Positions 33,703 through 41,378 of a stretch of DNA of 64,000 nucleotides are shown here, piece after piece (the first letter of the stretch is position 1; each line of letters opens with the position of its first letter). The position numbers were made by a program, and so were the translations under genes. A model generated the notes under the pieces. It did no database searches. It saw only the letters and a list, made by a program, of their open reading frames with translations, and was not told where the DNA came from. Source of the DNA: Pradoshia sp. D12 (GTDB lineage: Bacteria; Bacillota; Bacilli; Bacillales; Pradoshiaceae); the NCBI RefSeq assembly GCF_008935075.1, contig NZ_CP044545.1, positions 2,569,501-2,633,500 on the forward strand, in the 5' to 3' direction.

Positions 33703-34203
33703 TTAAAATATTTTAGACATAAAATACTCGTTATAAAATTCATCATTGATTAACAACGAATTTCTTTTTATACCTTCTATCTCAAATCCACTTTTCTGGT
33801 ATAAAGAAATACCTGCTTCGTTTTGAGTAACAACTGTTAGCTCTAATCTTGATATATTAGAGTTTCTTGCCCACTCTTCTAATCTTTGAAATAAACTTGT
33901 ACCTATACCACGACCTCTGTACTTTTCTAAAATACCCACCACGAGATATGCAGAGTGCTTTGTTCTCTTTACACTACCGCCAATGGCTATTAAATAGCCA
34001 ACAAGTTCTCCCTTTTCTTGTTCTGCAACAAATATTGTTGAATTACTTTGCCGCTTGATGTGTTCTAATTGTTTACGCTGTTGTTCAGGAGTCGTTTTTC
34101 TTTCTCTTGCTTCCATAAGCATAAACTTAGCTTCAGATTCAACTTGCTTAATTAGACATATAAATTTTTCGGCATCCATGGGTTGTATCTCTCTAATTAA
34201 CAT
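33703..34203 (-). CDS. GNAT family N-acetyltransferase
   Basis: 166 residues. IREIQPMDAEKFICLIKQVESEAKFM at the N-terminus, FVAEQEKGELVGYLIAIGG, and the acetyl-CoA loop VVGILEKYRGRGIGTSLFQRLEEWA (Q/RxxGxG/A: RGRGIG) followed by LTVVTQNEAGISLYQKSGFEIEGIKR mark a complete GNAT. It acylates an amine of unknown identity. The ATG at 34203 has GGGGG at right spacing; the one four codons upstream overlaps that box. Confidence 0.9.
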   Translation of the reverse strand: MLIREIQPMDAEKFICLIKQVESEAKFMLMEARERKTTPEQQRKQLEHIKRQSNSTIFVAEQEKGELVGYLIAIGGSVKRTKHSAYLVVGILEKYRGRGIGTSLFQRLEEWARNSNISRLELTVVTQNEAGISLYQKSGFEIEGIKRNSLLINDEFYNEYFMSKIF

Positions 34204-34249
34204 TATTACCCCCAATAAACAATACTAAAATTATAAACTATGTTTGTTA

Positions 34250-34328
34250 AACTAACCTGCCCTTTCTTTCATAAGAAATTCAAAAATAGAGCATTATTCA
34301 TTGAATCAATATCCTTGATATGGTTGTA
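34250..34328 (-). repeat. array repeat, diverged near-full copy (copy 9)
   Basis: AACTAACCTGCCC box, TTTCATAAGAAATTCAAAAA, then a weakened hairpin (GCATTATTCATTGAATCAAT). It lies 11 bases after the stop of the small membrane-protein gene at 34339. Confidence 0.75.
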
Positions 34329-34338
34329 AACATTGATA

Positions 34339-34524
34339 TTAATTTTCCTTATAAAGTCGATTAGCTCTATTCACACCATAAAACGTTAAAAGCATACCAA
34401 AAATAACAAACACTACCCAACCATCTTCATTTTTCGCTGCTAATACTATTCCTATAATTTCGAACGCAAAAGCTATAGTAAAAGCTAGAATTGTCTTTGC
34501 ATCTTTTAGCACTCTCCTATTCAC
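34339..34524 (-). CDS. small two-helix membrane protein
   Basis: 61 residues with two membrane helices (about 12-30 and 35-52) and a charged RANRLYKEN end. GTG at 34524 has GGGAGGT six bases upstream; an ATG 15 bases earlier lies before that box. Family not recognised. Confidence 0.62.
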   Translation of the reverse strand: MNRRVLKDAKTILAFTIAFAFEIIGIVLAAKNEDGWVVFVIFGMLLTFYGVNRANRLYKEN

Positions 34525-34613
34525 TTCTTTACCTCCCATTCTTTTGAATAAATTTTTGTTATTAATCTAACTTTATATCCCCATTATTGGGAGGAAGAAT
34601 AAGTTCTTATTCC

Positions 34614-34712
34614 GCTAACCTGCCCCGATTCTACAATAAGAAGTTCTACAGAAAAAGGCATTGACCCTTCTTGTATCAATGCCTTGATATTCATAATTAT
34701 TAGCTGTTTATT
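34614..34712 (-). repeat. array repeat, near-full copy (copy 10)
   Basis: CTAACCTGCCCCG, TCTACAATAAGAAGTTC, AAAAAGGCATTGACCC and GTATCAATGCCTTGATA: the hairpin is well kept. It lies upstream of a plus-strand gene while keeping the same orientation as the other copies. Confidence 0.85.
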
Positions 34713-34798
34713 TTAATAAGACATTGAGTGGAATTAAAAAAGGTTTTTATTAATGTGTATTGAATATTTACCATAACACTAAAAATAGGAGGAATAAA

Positions 34799-35167
34799 AT
34801 GGTGAATCAGGTTTGTGTTATAAGCATTTACGTTCCAAATTTAAACACTGCAATTGACTTTTATACCAATACTTTAGGTTTTGAATTAAATAAGCAGTAT
34901 GGTCCTAATATTGCATCACTTGTACACGGAGAGTTACCAATTATTCTAGAGGAGAACGTTAATACGCCGTATAATCAAGATAATAAAATTTCAGGAGTTG
35001 TATTAGGATTACGAACTGAAGATATTTATGAAACGGTTAAATTCTTAAAAGAAAAAGAAGTAGATTTTATTGTAGATGAACCAACTAATTGTCCTCCAGG
35101 AAAATATATTAGTTTTAGAGACCCCTTCGGAAATATTTTAGAATATCTCCAATTTGAAAATAAGTAA
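34799..35167 (+). CDS. VOC (glyoxalase/bleomycin-resistance fold) protein
   Basis: 122 residues of the VOC superfamily: VISIYVPNLNTAIDFYTNTLGFELN (metal-binding side of module 1), LRTEDIYETVKFLKEKEVDFI and CPPGKYISFRDPFGNILEYLQF (module 2, with the Glu ligand). It could be a glyoxalase-like isomerase or an antibiotic-binding protein. The ATG at 34799 has AGGAGG 7 bases upstream. It is on the plus strand, opposite to most of the array, but flanked by repeats like the other units. Confidence 0.9.
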   Translation: MVNQVCVISIYVPNLNTAIDFYTNTLGFELNKQYGPNIASLVHGELPIILEENVNTPYNQDNKISGVVLGLRTEDIYETVKFLKEKEVDFIVDEPTNCPPGKYISFRDPFGNILEYLQFENK

Positions 35168-35200
35168 CAAACATTAAAAGTTCAATTTTAACTTCTTATT

Positions 35201-35280
35201 GAGCTAATCTGCCCCTTTGTAACATAAAGAGTTCAACAGAACGGGGCAGTTCACCCTTGGATCAACGCTCCCGTTTATAA
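35201..35280 (-). repeat. array repeat, near-full copy with altered centre (copy 11)
   Basis: CTAATCTGCCCC box, TAAAGAGTTCAACAGAA, then ACGGGGCAGTTCACCC in place of the usual GGCATTAATCC. The CTGCCCC and GGGGCAG boxes are thus inverted to each other inside this copy. Closes with GGATCAACGCTCCCG. Confidence 0.75.
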
Positions 35281-35415
35281 ATTTCACCACGCTCACTCCA
35301 CAACTTTTTAGCTACATCAGTTGGAAGGTGAAGAAATTGAGCGATTAAACGAGTATGAGAATCTATCAAGAATTATATAACCGCATAAAAAAGCAGGAGA
35401 AGTTAGCCTGATTTT

Positions 35416-35613
35416 TTATTTTTTGTGTGTTTCCTTCCTTTTTTTCGAATGAATTATCAAAGAAGCTATTATGAGACCTGCTAACGAAACTAAGGCTACA
35501 TACAGAAAACCAGGTAAATCAATATCTCTTGTTTTATTTCCTAAATACACAGCTAAGCTAGATAGTGTTACTGTAAAAAAAGCATTATTAATACTTTTAA
35601 TATATTTAATCAT
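35416..35613 (-). CDS. small two-helix membrane protein
   Basis: 65 residues: helices at about 10-24 and 34-54 and a basic tail HSKKRKETHKK. AAGGGGGAG precedes the ATG. Not assigned to a family. About 130 bases separate its stop from repeat copy 11. Confidence 0.6.
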   Translation of the reverse strand: MIKYIKSINNAFFTVTLSSLAVYLGNKTRDIDLPGFLYVALVSLAGLIIASLIIHSKKRKETHKK

Positions 35614-35660
35614 CTACTCCCCCTTACATTCCACAATATGTATAGTTCAGATATTCCTTC

Positions 35661-35700
35661 TTGAACTAAACTGCCCCGTTACTTTAATAAGAATTCTTTA
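35661..35700 (-). repeat. array repeat, left part only (copy 12)
   Basis: TTCTTGAACTAAACTGCCCCG followed by TAATAAGAATTC; the hairpin half is absent. The stop codon of the DUF3953 gene at 35698 overlaps its end. Confidence 0.7.
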
Positions 35701-35916
35701 ATAAAGACTAAGAAAAATAAATAACGAAATAATAATACTTGTGTATCCCCAAAAGTTTTTTCTGTCTTTTTGAAGTTCATCTAATCCCATCACTAAAATC
35801 ATAAAACCTAAGAATAAAATCGTATAAGAACTAAAGTCGTAATTTTCAGTTATCAAACTATAAACAGATAAAACAACAACAATTATCGCTAAGGTAATTC
35901 TTAAAGTTAGTACCAT
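35698..35916 (-). CDS. DUF3953-like small membrane protein (first of two)
   Basis: 72 residues. Pattern LRITLAIIVVVLSVYSLIT...SSYTILFLGFMILVMGLDELQKDRKNFWGYTSI fits DUF3953: three short helices with the conserved 'MG..E.QK..K' turn. ATG at 35916 with GGGAGGAG upstream. A paralogue lies in the next unit (36146-36382). Confidence 0.7.
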   Translation of the reverse strand: MVLTLRITLAIIVVVLSVYSLITENYDFSSYTILFLGFMILVMGLDELQKDRKNFWGYTSIIISLFIFLSLY

Positions 35917-36000
35917 ATTCTCCTCCCACAATACGTAAATACATTTAAAATCATATCATTTCCACTTTGCTATATATAGGAAATTAGAAGATTCCTTATT

Positions 36001-36088
36001 GAGCTAAACCTGCCCCGTTTCTACAATAAGAAATTCAACATAAAAAGGCATTAATCCTTCTAGAACAATGTCCCTGATGGCTTCTTAA
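36001..36088 (-). repeat. array repeat, near-full copy (copy 13)
   Basis: GAGCTAAACCTGCCCCG, TCTACAATAAGAAATTCAAC, AAAAAGGCATTAATCC and AGAACAATGTCCCTG. Only the second hairpin arm is altered. Confidence 0.85.
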
Positions 36089-36145
36089 ATTGCACTTTTC
36101 ATTTATTAATAAACGGATGTTGGGCCTAATAGTCAATTTACCGAA

Positions 36146-36382
36146 TTAGTTTAAAAATAATATCTGGACAGATACAAATAATGGGAATAGTGAAAATATA
36201 AACAACAACCCAGCATTTAGCAGTCTCTTTTTTTGATATTCTTCTAATGCCCATACCATCATCAGCAAACATAGTAAGGGTGGAATGAATGATGACATAT
36301 CATCAAAAGTTCTTGTTATTAGGCCATAGGCAGCTATTAGACCAATGATTATTATTAATATATGTCTTAATGTTTGGACCAA
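36146..36382 (-). CDS. DUF3953-like small membrane protein (second of two)
   Basis: 78 residues from a TTG at 36382, which has AAGGAGG 8 bases upstream; an earlier in-frame ATG lacks a box. VQTLRHILIIIIGLIAAYGLIT...FIPPLLCLLMMVWALEEYQKKRLLNAGLLF shows the same layout as the neighbour at 35698: similar first helix, 'EYQKKR' turn, hydrophobic tail. The two probably descend from a duplicated unit. Confidence 0.68.
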   Translation of the reverse strand: MVQTLRHILIIIIGLIAAYGLITRTFDDMSSFIPPLLCLLMMVWALEEYQKKRLLNAGLLFIFSLFPLFVSVQILFLN

Positions 36383-36480
36383 AAAGCATTCCTCCTTATT
36401 CTTTCTAAATTCATACATAAGTCATTTAGAAAGTATTATTAAATAGTTATTCTTCAATTAAAATCAAAAATCCTTCTTCC

Positions 36481-36541
36481 GCTAATCTGCCCCGTTTGTC
36501 CAATAAAGAATTAAAAGTTTTGAATCTATCTTGATTCAATT
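36481..36541 (-). repeat. array repeat, shortened copy (copy 14)
   Basis: TTCCGCTAATCTGCCCCG, GTCCAATAAAGAATT, then TTGAATCTATCTTGATTCAA as a different short hairpin. It lies 22 bases after the DUF5412 gene stop. Confidence 0.7.
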
Positions 36542-36563
36542 CAACAGTATATTTAGTAATGAA

Positions 36564-36962
36564 TCATTGATGTCTAAAATCAAATTTATCATTAGGTACA
36601 TCTAATGTATGCCCATTGATCTCAACTGTATCATTGTCTGTCCAGGTAATACTGGCAGTTTCTTCTCGTTCATCCCAATAAATATTTTTTGCTTTCTTAT
36701 TGCCTTCATTAAAGACTAACTCGCCACGAACAGCATATGACGTTGTAGCACCTCCGTTAGTGAGATATGCTTTTAGTGTGTAATGGCCGCCAGGTGATGT
36801 TTTTTCAATAAGATATTCTCCTTTTGGTAGTCTGTTCATATCGAAAAAAGCCCAATATACTCCATAAGTAACAACCCCAGTAAATAAAAGACAGATAACA
36901 AGGAATACTCTAAGTGCTTTTTTAGGAGCTTTATTTTTCTCTCTCTTCAAGTAAGTTGTCAT
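36564..36962 (-). CDS. DUF5412 family membrane-anchored protein
   Basis: 132 residues. A basic N-terminus and one membrane helix (about 18-38) are followed by an extracellular beta-rich domain LPKGEYLIEKTSPGGHYTLKAYLTNGGATTSYAVRGELVFN...NIYWDEREETASITWTDNDTVEINGHTLDVPNDKFDFR. This is the DUF5412 pattern seen in several Bacillus species. Function unknown. GAGAGAGG lies upstream of the ATG. Confidence 0.82.
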   Translation of the reverse strand: MTTYLKREKNKAPKKALRVFLVICLLFTGVVTYGVYWAFFDMNRLPKGEYLIEKTSPGGHYTLKAYLTNGGATTSYAVRGELVFNEGNKKAKNIYWDEREETASITWTDNDTVEINGHTLDVPNDKFDFRHQ

Positions 36963-37031
36963 ACAGTTAAACCTCTCTCAGTAACGGTTAATAATATATT
37001 CATTCTCCTATGTATAATAAAAATCCTTTTT

Positions 37032-37105
37032 CAGCTAACCTGTCCCGTTAGCTGAATTAAAAAAAGAGCTGATCTCAGCCCTTGATATTGAAGTAATGCC
37101 CCTGA
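37032..37105 (-). repeat. array repeat, variant type (copy 15)
   Basis: CAGCTAACCTGTCCCG then TTAGCTGAATTAAAAAAAGA, GCTGATCTCAGCCCTTGATA. Same left box as the main type but with the AGAGCT-type hairpin shared with copy 4. Confidence 0.7.
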
Positions 37106-37218
37106 ACCAAACCTTTTACATTAACTGATCGCCTTTTATGTTTTACTTATTTTTCAGACAAAAGCCAGAAAATACGATATAATTAACACCTTATGATTTT
37201 AATTAAGGAGCTGACAAT

Positions 37219-37377
37219 GTGGAAGATGAACTAATTTTTAAAAGCTATTCTAGGTTGTTATTAAGAGATTTAAAAGACGTAAAAGAGGCTCTTATGGTAA
37301 AAGACTATGAGACAGCTGAGAAATTCTTAAATGAGCTTATAAACGATACTCAGAAAGACGTAGAGAGTGGCAATTAA
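37219..37377 (+). CDS. small acidic protein, 52 residues
   Basis: GTG start with AAGGAG 9 bases upstream. Product MEDELIFKSYSRLLLRDLK, then a helical stretch (DVKEALMVKDYETAEKFLNE) and DTQKDVESGN. Charged, probably all-helical, without membrane segments. It sits on the plus strand in the array, converging on the GNAT gene at 37405. No family recognised; the strong start signal and clean amphipathic composition support a real gene. Confidence 0.6.
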   Translation: MEDELIFKSYSRLLLRDLKDVKEALMVKDYETAEKFLNELINDTQKDVESGN

Positions 37378-37404
37378 ACTAACGGTTTGGATATTCATCC
37401 ACCT

Positions 37405-37854
37405 CTATAATGATAGTTTGATGTTCTTATACAAGAAAATGATTCTTTCTATTTCTTCAAAACCATTTTTCTTATAAAATTCTTCGGCAGGTATACCTCT
37501 ATCTGTGAGAAGTGTAATGTTACTTATATTGCTGCTATGAAGTTCTTTTATCAAATGATTTAACATCGCTCTTCCAATACCCTTATTTTGATATTGTTTT
37601 CTTACACACATTTCATTAATAAAAAACTCATCTCCGCTCCACCATACTCTATTTACACCAAAAATAAAGCCGAGAATTTCATTGTTTTCTACCGCTAAAA
37701 CGCCTAAAAATCCAGGTGTTTGGTAAAAGTCCAGCAAATATTTTTTAGCCTTTGTAAATGTCCATTCATCATTCCAAGGCTCAACATTGAATACTTCAAT
37801 AAATGTGTCCGTACATTTAATTAAATCATGTTCTGTTAATAGTTTAACTTCCAA
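37405..37854 (-). CDS. GNAT family N-acetyltransferase
   Basis: 149 residues from a TTG start after AAGGGGAA. Substrate-side LLTEHDLIKCTDTFIEVFN, VLAVENNEILGFIFG, the acetyl-CoA loop EMCVRKQYQNKGIGRAMLNHLIKEL (QNKGIG) and LLTDRGIPAEEFYKKNGFEE give a full GNAT fold. Substrate unknown. It converges with the small plus-strand gene 28 bases away. Confidence 0.88.
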   Translation of the reverse strand: MEVKLLTEHDLIKCTDTFIEVFNVEPWNDEWTFTKAKKYLLDFYQTPGFLGVLAVENNEILGFIFGVNRVWWSGDEFFINEMCVRKQYQNKGIGRAMLNHLIKELHSSNISNITLLTDRGIPAEEFYKKNGFEEIERIIFLYKNIKLSL

Positions 37855-37949
37855 GGTGAATTCCCCTTATCGCTAAATGTATTATTAAAGCCACCTTAAC
37901 CGTTTTATTTATGGATTATTCTACCACAAAAAAAACCAAATTTCTTATT

Positions 37950-37990
37950 CAGCTAACCTGCCTCGTTTGTTGAAGAGGATTTTTAATTTT
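37950..37990 (-). repeat. array repeat, left part only (copy 16)
   Basis: TTCAGCTAACCTGCCTCG followed by TTGTTGAAGAGG; no hairpin half. It follows the GyrI-like gene stop by 13 bases. Confidence 0.6.
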
Positions 37991-38002
37991 TAATTTCTAA
38001 TT

Positions 38003-38448
38003 TTAAGTTTGAATTGGTAAGTAAATCTGTACTTCCTCTTCCCCTTCTCCTATAGGATGATATGTCTCCACAATATAAGAATCGAGGTCTCTTTGATAAC
38101 CTTGTTTTACTGCCCAATTCAATAAATTCAAATGAAGTTCTCCCAATTTAGATATATTCCCTCTTGTAGTTATGTAACTTTTATTTGTTTCAATATAATC
38201 CATTCCTGTTGGTACTTCATATAATTTCTCACTCACAATTAAGCTACATAATAATGACCCACCTTATGCCCCTCATCCTTTTTGGTCTCAAATAAGGCAA
38301 TTTCGGTTTCTATCGGATTTAGGATTTCGTTTGAGCGACTTAATAGTTGCTTTGCAAGCAAGGGTACTTCATCACCAAAGTTAACAAACTCCCCAATACC
38401 TTTTAATCCAACAAACTTAAACTCCTTTTTAACTATCATAATCGACAT
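38003..38448 (-). pseudogene. GyrI-like (effector-binding) protein split by a frameshift
   Basis: Two adjacent minus-strand frames together make one small-molecule-binding GyrI/YdeE-like protein of about 150 residues. The first (38448 down to 38239) gives SIMIVKKEFKFVGLKGIGEF...IALFETKKDEGHKVGHYYVA and stops at TAA. The second, in a shifted frame (GTG at 38236 to 38003), continues YEVPTGMDYIETNKSYITTRGNISKLGELHLNLLNWAVKQGYQ...ETYHPIGEGEEEVQIYLPIQ. The second half alone is the usual C-terminal part. A start at 38448 has GGGAGAGG upstream. Either a recent pseudogene, a sequencing error or two coupled peptides. Confidence 0.72.
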
Positions 38449-38509
38449 ATTAACCTCTCCCATTCACATAAAAATTTCAAAATACCCTAATTTTATTTAT
38501 TCAAGAAGA

Positions 38510-38542
38510 AAATCCTTACTTCCTGCATTGAAGTAAGGATTT
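38510..38542 (-). terminator. perfect-stem hairpin terminator
   Basis: AAATCCTTACTTC (38510-38522) and GAAGTAAGGATTT (38530-38542) are perfect 13-bp arms with a 7-base loop. On the minus strand a T-rich tail follows. It lies downstream of the membrane-protein gene at 38618. Confidence 0.75.
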
Positions 38543-38564
38543 CATACTGATCTATTAAACATAT

Positions 38565-38615
38565 TGAACTAACCTTCCCCTTTAGCGGAAAAAGAACAAG
38601 GCAGGCTACTGAGAT
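38565..38615 (-). repeat. array repeat, diverged copy (copy 17)
   Basis: TTGAACTAACCTTCCCC box, then AAAAAGAACAAGGCAGGC and GATCCTTATTCTGCTAAA. Recognisable by the ends, with the centre replaced. Confidence 0.5.
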
Positions 38616-38617
38616 CC

Positions 38618-38914
38618 TTATTCTGCTAAAATGCTTCCCATAGCTAGTAATAATAGAAAAGCAACAACTATAACCGCTAGACTTGTAATTATCCCAACCA
38701 ATCCGATTAATAATTTGCTTATGCGACCTATAGACATCCTTGAAGATATTCCGGCAAGTATAATACCTATAATGAAGAAAACGCTGAAAATAGTAATAAA
38801 AAGGTAAATATCAGCAATCGGTCCTCTTTTTGTATAGAAAAAAATAATACTTACTATCACTGGTAATATAGATAAAATTCCTAAAATTGTCCCTACTCTG
38901 CTTTTATTCAACAT
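38618..38914 (-). CDS. three-helix membrane protein
   Basis: 98 residues: helices at about 7-25, 33-56 and 71-94; the loops carry TKRGPIADIY and SSRMSIGRISK. ATG at 38914 with GGTGGG upstream. The layout resembles DUF4064/DUF4190-like proteins, but I cannot confirm the family. Confidence 0.65.
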   Translation of the reverse strand: MLNKSRVGTILGILSILPVIVSIIFFYTKRGPIADIYLFITIFSVFFIIGIILAGISSRMSIGRISKLLIGLVGIITSLAVIVVAFLLLLAMGSILAE

Positions 38915-39002
38915 CAATCCCACCACCGATTGAAATACTTCGTTTCTTTCATCCTTTTCATTGTATTCAACTATATTTAACCATTGAGCATCAGGACTAT
39001 TG

Positions 39003-39623
39003 TTATGTGAGGAAATTTGTTTTTATCCAATATGTGTTTGGTCCATTGTTTTTTAAAATTGCATTTTTTGGGACTTGTTTAATTATAAGAAGAAGAGTAA
39101 GTAAATCAACTGATGATCCCATTGCGTTTAATATTATTAAAAATTTTAATGTCGTTGTTAATAGTCCAAATGAACTTAATACAAGTGGCAAAATTATTGA
39201 AATAATAATGAAAGGAGCAATTGAAATGAAGATATATCTTGATTTTGAAATCTCTTCTTCTGTTAACACAAAACCTCCGAACAGCGTCAATCCTATATAT
39301 GTTTTTTCTGATTTTGTGAAATTTGGAATGAAAATTAAATGGAGTAATTCGTGAAGTATTAAAAATATAATTAACAAAAAAACACTACTCAAGTTAATAG
39401 TAATTGAGATTGCATCAGGCGTTAGGCCAAAATCGCTCAAAGAAATACTAGAATAGATATTTATTACACCAATAGAGATGATTGCTGCGACAATCATTAA
39501 AGGGGTGGATAACAAAATAGCACTTGCTAAATCTTTGGGTTCTTTCAATAGAATCCATCTATTTTTAATTAACTGTAAATGTAACTGCGGGTCACTTTTA
39601 GGTAATTTACTTTGTATTTTCAT
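39003..39623 (-). CDS. DUF3267 family membrane metalloprotease-like protein
   Basis: 206 residues with about five membrane helices. The HELLH segment (ILHELLHLIFIPNF, about 88-101) is a zinc-metalloprotease HExxH motif, and the following SKSRYIFISIAPFIIISIILP and NAMGSSVDLLTLLLI fit DUF3267. These proteins resemble intramembrane site-2-type proteases; no substrate is known. GGAGTGG precedes the ATG. Confidence 0.82.
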   Translation of the reverse strand: MKIQSKLPKSDPQLHLQLIKNRWILLKEPKDLASAILLSTPLMIVAAIISIGVINIYSSISLSDFGLTPDAISITINLSSVFLLIIFLILHELLHLIFIPNFTKSEKTYIGLTLFGGFVLTEEEISKSRYIFISIAPFIIISIILPLVLSSFGLLTTTLKFLIILNAMGSSVDLLTLLLIIKQVPKNAILKNNGPNTYWIKTNFLT

Positions 39624-39744
39624 TTAATCCACTCCATTAATAATTTAAGTTTAAAGTACAACCACCTAAATAAAGCCATTTTTCAGGGGGATCATATAAT
39701 CGCTTGTATATGAAGGTTTATATTTGATTCCTTGCACGTTTCAT

Positions 39745-40263
39745 TTAAAAACGAATAGAGCCATAATGCTTTCGACCCTCAAAAAGAAACGCAATGATAC
39801 TCTCATAATAAGGTATAAATTTTTTTAATTCGATTAGCTCTAAGATTTTCTCTTTTGAAGCCCATCTCACTGCTTGCACCTCATCAGTCTGTAACGTCAA
39901 ATCATTCAAATCTAAATCATATTCAATTAAATAATAATCATCAAATCCACGCGCAAAGTTAATAGTAAATTGCGGACGTATCATTTCAAAGTTATAATGA
40001 ATACCCAACTCTTCGAATAACTCTCTTGAAGCAGCCTGCTGACTTGTATCGCCTGCAACAGCACTTCCACCACAAGTGATATCCCAAAGATTCGACCAAC
40101 CTTGCTTAAAGGGCTGACGTTGTTGAATAAGCATTTCTCCCTTTGAATTAAATATACAAACGTGTATTACTAAATGAAACTCGTCTGGTGTCATATCATC
40201 TCCACGAGTTATTTGTTTGCCTATTTTATTACGATGCTTATCATATAAATCCCATTTTTCCAT
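39745..40263 (-). CDS. NUDIX hydrolase, isopentenyl-diphosphate-isomerase-like
   Basis: 172 residues. The opening EKWDLYDKHRNKIGKQITRGDDMTPDEFHLVIHVCIFNSKGEMLIQQR and GWSNLWDITCGGSAVAGDTSQQAASRELFEELG contain the Nudix box, in which the first Glu is replaced by Asp (GSAVAGD-x7-REL-x-EE-x-G). Relatives are the YfcD/IDI-like NUDIX proteins, with unclear substrates. The change from Glu to Asp may alter activity but the two Glu metal ligands remain. Ribosome binding site GGAGC. Confidence 0.9.
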   Translation of the reverse strand: MEKWDLYDKHRNKIGKQITRGDDMTPDEFHLVIHVCIFNSKGEMLIQQRQPFKQGWSNLWDITCGGSAVAGDTSQQAASRELFEELGIHYNFEMIRPQFTINFARGFDDYYLIEYDLDLNDLTLQTDEVQAVRWASKEKILELIELKKFIPYYESIIAFLFEGRKHYGSIRF

Positions 40264-40358
40264 TGCTAAGCTCCTTAATGTAGTTTTGCCTTAAGATTCT
40301 TAAACTCTGCAAGAATATGTCCCAATGATGAACACAAATAATCACCTATAACCTTCTT

Positions 40359-40442
40359 GAACAAACCTTCCCCATTTCTACAATAAGAAATTCAACATAA
40401 AAAGGGATTAATCCTTCTTGGATCAACACCTCTATTAGTTAA
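40359..40442 (-). repeat. array repeat, full copy (copy 18)
   Basis: TTGAACAAACCTTCCCC, TCTACAATAAGAAATTCAAC, AAAAAGGGATTAATCC, TTCTT, GGATCAACACCTC and TATTAGTTAAA. Its right border lies 10 bases from the truncated end of the YdcF-like gene. Confidence 0.85.
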
Positions 40443-40452
40443 AGAAGAATCT

Positions 40453-40780
40453 TTACTTGATCCTATTTTCCTCTATTCCTCTGTTTATATGGACTGTTTT
40501 AATAGCCTCTTCTTCAGGGATGCTTTCATTGGGGGCTTGTCCCTCAGTAGCAATAGCGACTGAATGGGTTATCTTCCAGATAGGCAGCAGCTGTGTTAAT
40601 TCGTTCTTGTAGAAGTGGCGAAGGATCAGTTCCAATCACCCTTGCTCCTAGAATAATTAAATAATCAGCATTATCTGGTACAGTTTGATTAGGAATTTGA
40701 GCAATTCGAATATGCAAGAATAGAAGATAAAAAACTAAAAACACAAAAAGTTCATAAGTAATAATCTTTAAGTATTTCAT
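40453..40780 (-). pseudogene. YdcF/ElyC-like (DUF218) gene, frameshifted and truncated next to a repeat
   Basis: The first frame (ATG at 40780) gives an N-terminal membrane helix, then NADYLIILGARVIGTDPSPLLQERINTAAAYLEDNP, typical of DUF218 proteins. It then shifts frame; the second frame continues SVAIATEGQAPNESIPEEEAIKTVHINRGIEENRIK, the next conserved block of the same family ('SGGQG.DE...EA..M...L...GI...I'). The protein ends there at about 110 of the usual 190-plus residues, 10 bases before the border of repeat copy 18. So it was broken by a frameshift and cut off at the repeat. Confidence 0.75.
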
Positions 40781-40980
40781 TAAATCGTTCCAATCGTTGA
40801 AATTGTATTTGGTAAATACAGAGAGAGTCGAGAAAAGATTTTTTTGAAGGTATTTACGGAGAAAGGGATTCGGAATTACTCAACAATTGAAGCGAATAAG
40901 TTCTCTAATGAAAAACGCATATTCCAATACATAGAAAAATGTACGGGGAATATGCATTTGCAAAAATACATTATGATTTT

Positions 40981-41196
40981 TTATTTAGAATTTGGCCATT
41001 CTTCATCTTCCAATGGAATAATTACACTCGCCACTAAGTAAATAATTAATCCAGGAAATGCACCTGAAAATATACAGAGGAAAGCAAATGCAAGCCGCAG
41101 GATGGTTACATCGATTTTTAAAATCGGTACTAAACCTCCAAATATACCCGATAATACTTTGTTAGAGCGGGATCTTACTAATTTAACGTCTTTCAC
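40981..41196 (-). CDS. PspC-domain membrane protein
   Basis: 71 residues, GTG start with AGGAG upstream. KLVRSRSNKVLSGIFGGLVPILKIDVTILRLAFAFLCIFSGAFPGLIIYLVASVIIPLE is a complete PspC domain with its two membrane-active hydrophobic segments. In other bacteria PspC senses envelope stress. No psp genes nearby. It has no array repeat directly at its 3' end. Confidence 0.88.
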   Translation of the reverse strand: MKDVKLVRSRSNKVLSGIFGGLVPILKIDVTILRLAFAFLCIFSGAFPGLIIYLVASVIIPLEDEEWPNSK

Positions 41197-41279
41197 ACAA
41201 ACATCTCCTATCTTTATCTTAACAGTATATTAAATGAATTATCTTTATAATACGAAAATCCTATTTATTAATTCAGGAT

Positions 41280-41360
41280 ATGAACTTTGTCCCCTTTACT
41301 TCCATAAGAAGTTCAGTAGAAAAGGACATTAAGCCTTCTTAGATCAAAGCCCCGTTTATA
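41280..41360 (-). repeat. array repeat, near-full copy (copy 19)
   Basis: TGTCCCC box, TTCCATAAGAAGTTCAG, AAAGGACATTAAGCC, TTCTT, AGATCAAAGCCCCG. The hairpin is imperfect. It lies 19 bases after the small membrane-protein gene stop at 41379. Confidence 0.78.
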
Positions 41361-41378
41361 AAAAAAATATTATCAAAT

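Noticed and set aside
38887-39354. Plus-strand 155-codon frame
   Set aside because: It is antisense to the DUF3267 gene, which has the HELLH motif and normal start signals.
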